This document shows positions 5,287-5,306 of a stretch of 5,306 bases of DNA, one piece after another (the first letter of the stretch is position 1; every line of letters starts with the position of its first letter). Origin of the DNA: Candidatus Melainabacteria bacterium (GTDB lineage Bacteria > Actinomycetota > Actinomycetes > Mycobacteriales > Pseudonocardiaceae); contig CAJCJE010000161.1 in assembly GCA_903970565.1 (NCBI GenBank), forward strand, positions 1 to 5,306, read 5' to 3'. The position numbers were made by a program, and so were the translations under genes. Under the pieces are notes generated by a model. It made no database searches. It saw only the letters and a program-made list of their open reading frames with translations, and was not told the DNA's origin.

Positions 5287-5306
5287 TGCCGGGCTCCGGC
5301 GGTCGG

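Larger units (their letters stand above)
4942..5306. other. Upstream region of the protease gene, no confident gene
   Basis: The first 160 bases (4942-5100) are less GC-rich and hold the protease ribosome binding site, the box ladder, the palindrome at 5044-5057 and a small inverted repeat TGGGT-GGA-ACCCA (5078-5090). No -35/-10 pair is convincing; a TATCAG at 5098-5093 on the minus strand is the best -10-like sequence but lacks a -35. The rest (5101-5306) is GC-rich and carries three inverted repeats. Reading frames run open here on both strands, as is common at high GC, but none has protein-like composition or a recognisable family. Confidence 0.55.

Noticed and set aside
5096..5306. Plus-strand frame open from ATG at 5096 to the right edge (70 codons), divergent from the protease.
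   Set aside because: The translation is Arg/Ser/Gly/Pro-rich with no recognisable motif, third-position GC looks lower than in the real genes, and three inverted repeats lie inside it. Sequence beyond the edge would decide it.
4914..5306. Minus-strand frame open from the right edge to 4914, overlapping the start of the protease.
   Set aside because: No start codon with a ribosome binding site, no recognisable protein, weak codon bias, and it overlaps the well-supported protease start in another frame.

Overview
The window is GC-rich throughout, roughly two thirds or more G+C, and codon third positions are strongly G/C-biased. Its gene families, a secreted sedolisin protease with C-terminal accessory domains and a Cys-cluster/pentapeptide-repeat protein, point to an actinomycete such as a streptomycete or a related filamentous genus. 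The species cannot be named from the sequence.

Layout. Positions 1-46 hold the first 15 codons of a minus-strand gene that runs off the left edge. It appears to have a leaderless promoter (55-82) overlapping a short inverted repeat (68-84). Divergent from it, on the plus strand, is a small VOC (glyoxalase/bleomycin-resistance fold) protein at 231-629. Converging on that, with only 11 bases between stop codons, is a minus-strand two-gene unit. An alpha/beta hydrolase (2671-1598) is followed after 27 bases by a protein with an N-terminal eight-cysteine region and a C-terminal pentapeptide-repeat helix (1570-641). These two genes are in the same reading frame, separated by one TAG and nine sense codons.

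Positions 2672-2940 are intergenic and contain a perfect 21-bp inverted repeat (2855-2901), best read as the terminator of the next gene. That gene (4941-2941, minus) is the main item: a 666-residue secreted S53 peptidase of the sedolisin/kumamolisin type. It has a signal peptide, a short N-terminal segment instead of a full-length propeptide, a catalytic domain with all expected active-site residues, a He_PIG-type Ig-like domain and a C-terminal beta-sandwich module. It starts at TTG with a strong, closely spaced Shine-Dalgarno. The remaining sequence to 5306 has no convincing gene. It carries a ladder of CAATG/CATTG boxes at about 16-base intervals across the protease start region, a palindrome, and three GC-rich inverted repeats near the right edge.

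How the parts relate. The VOC gene and its divergent neighbour look like a small autoregulated pair. The hydrolase and Cys-cluster/pentapeptide gene look co-transcribed and may act together. The protease looks like a monocistronic exoenzyme gene with its own regulatory region and terminator. No mobile element, tRNA, rRNA or CRISPR array was seen. Nothing here clearly amounts to a wholly new system; the least explained parts are the in-frame hydrolase/Cys-pentapeptide pair and the box ladder at the protease start.
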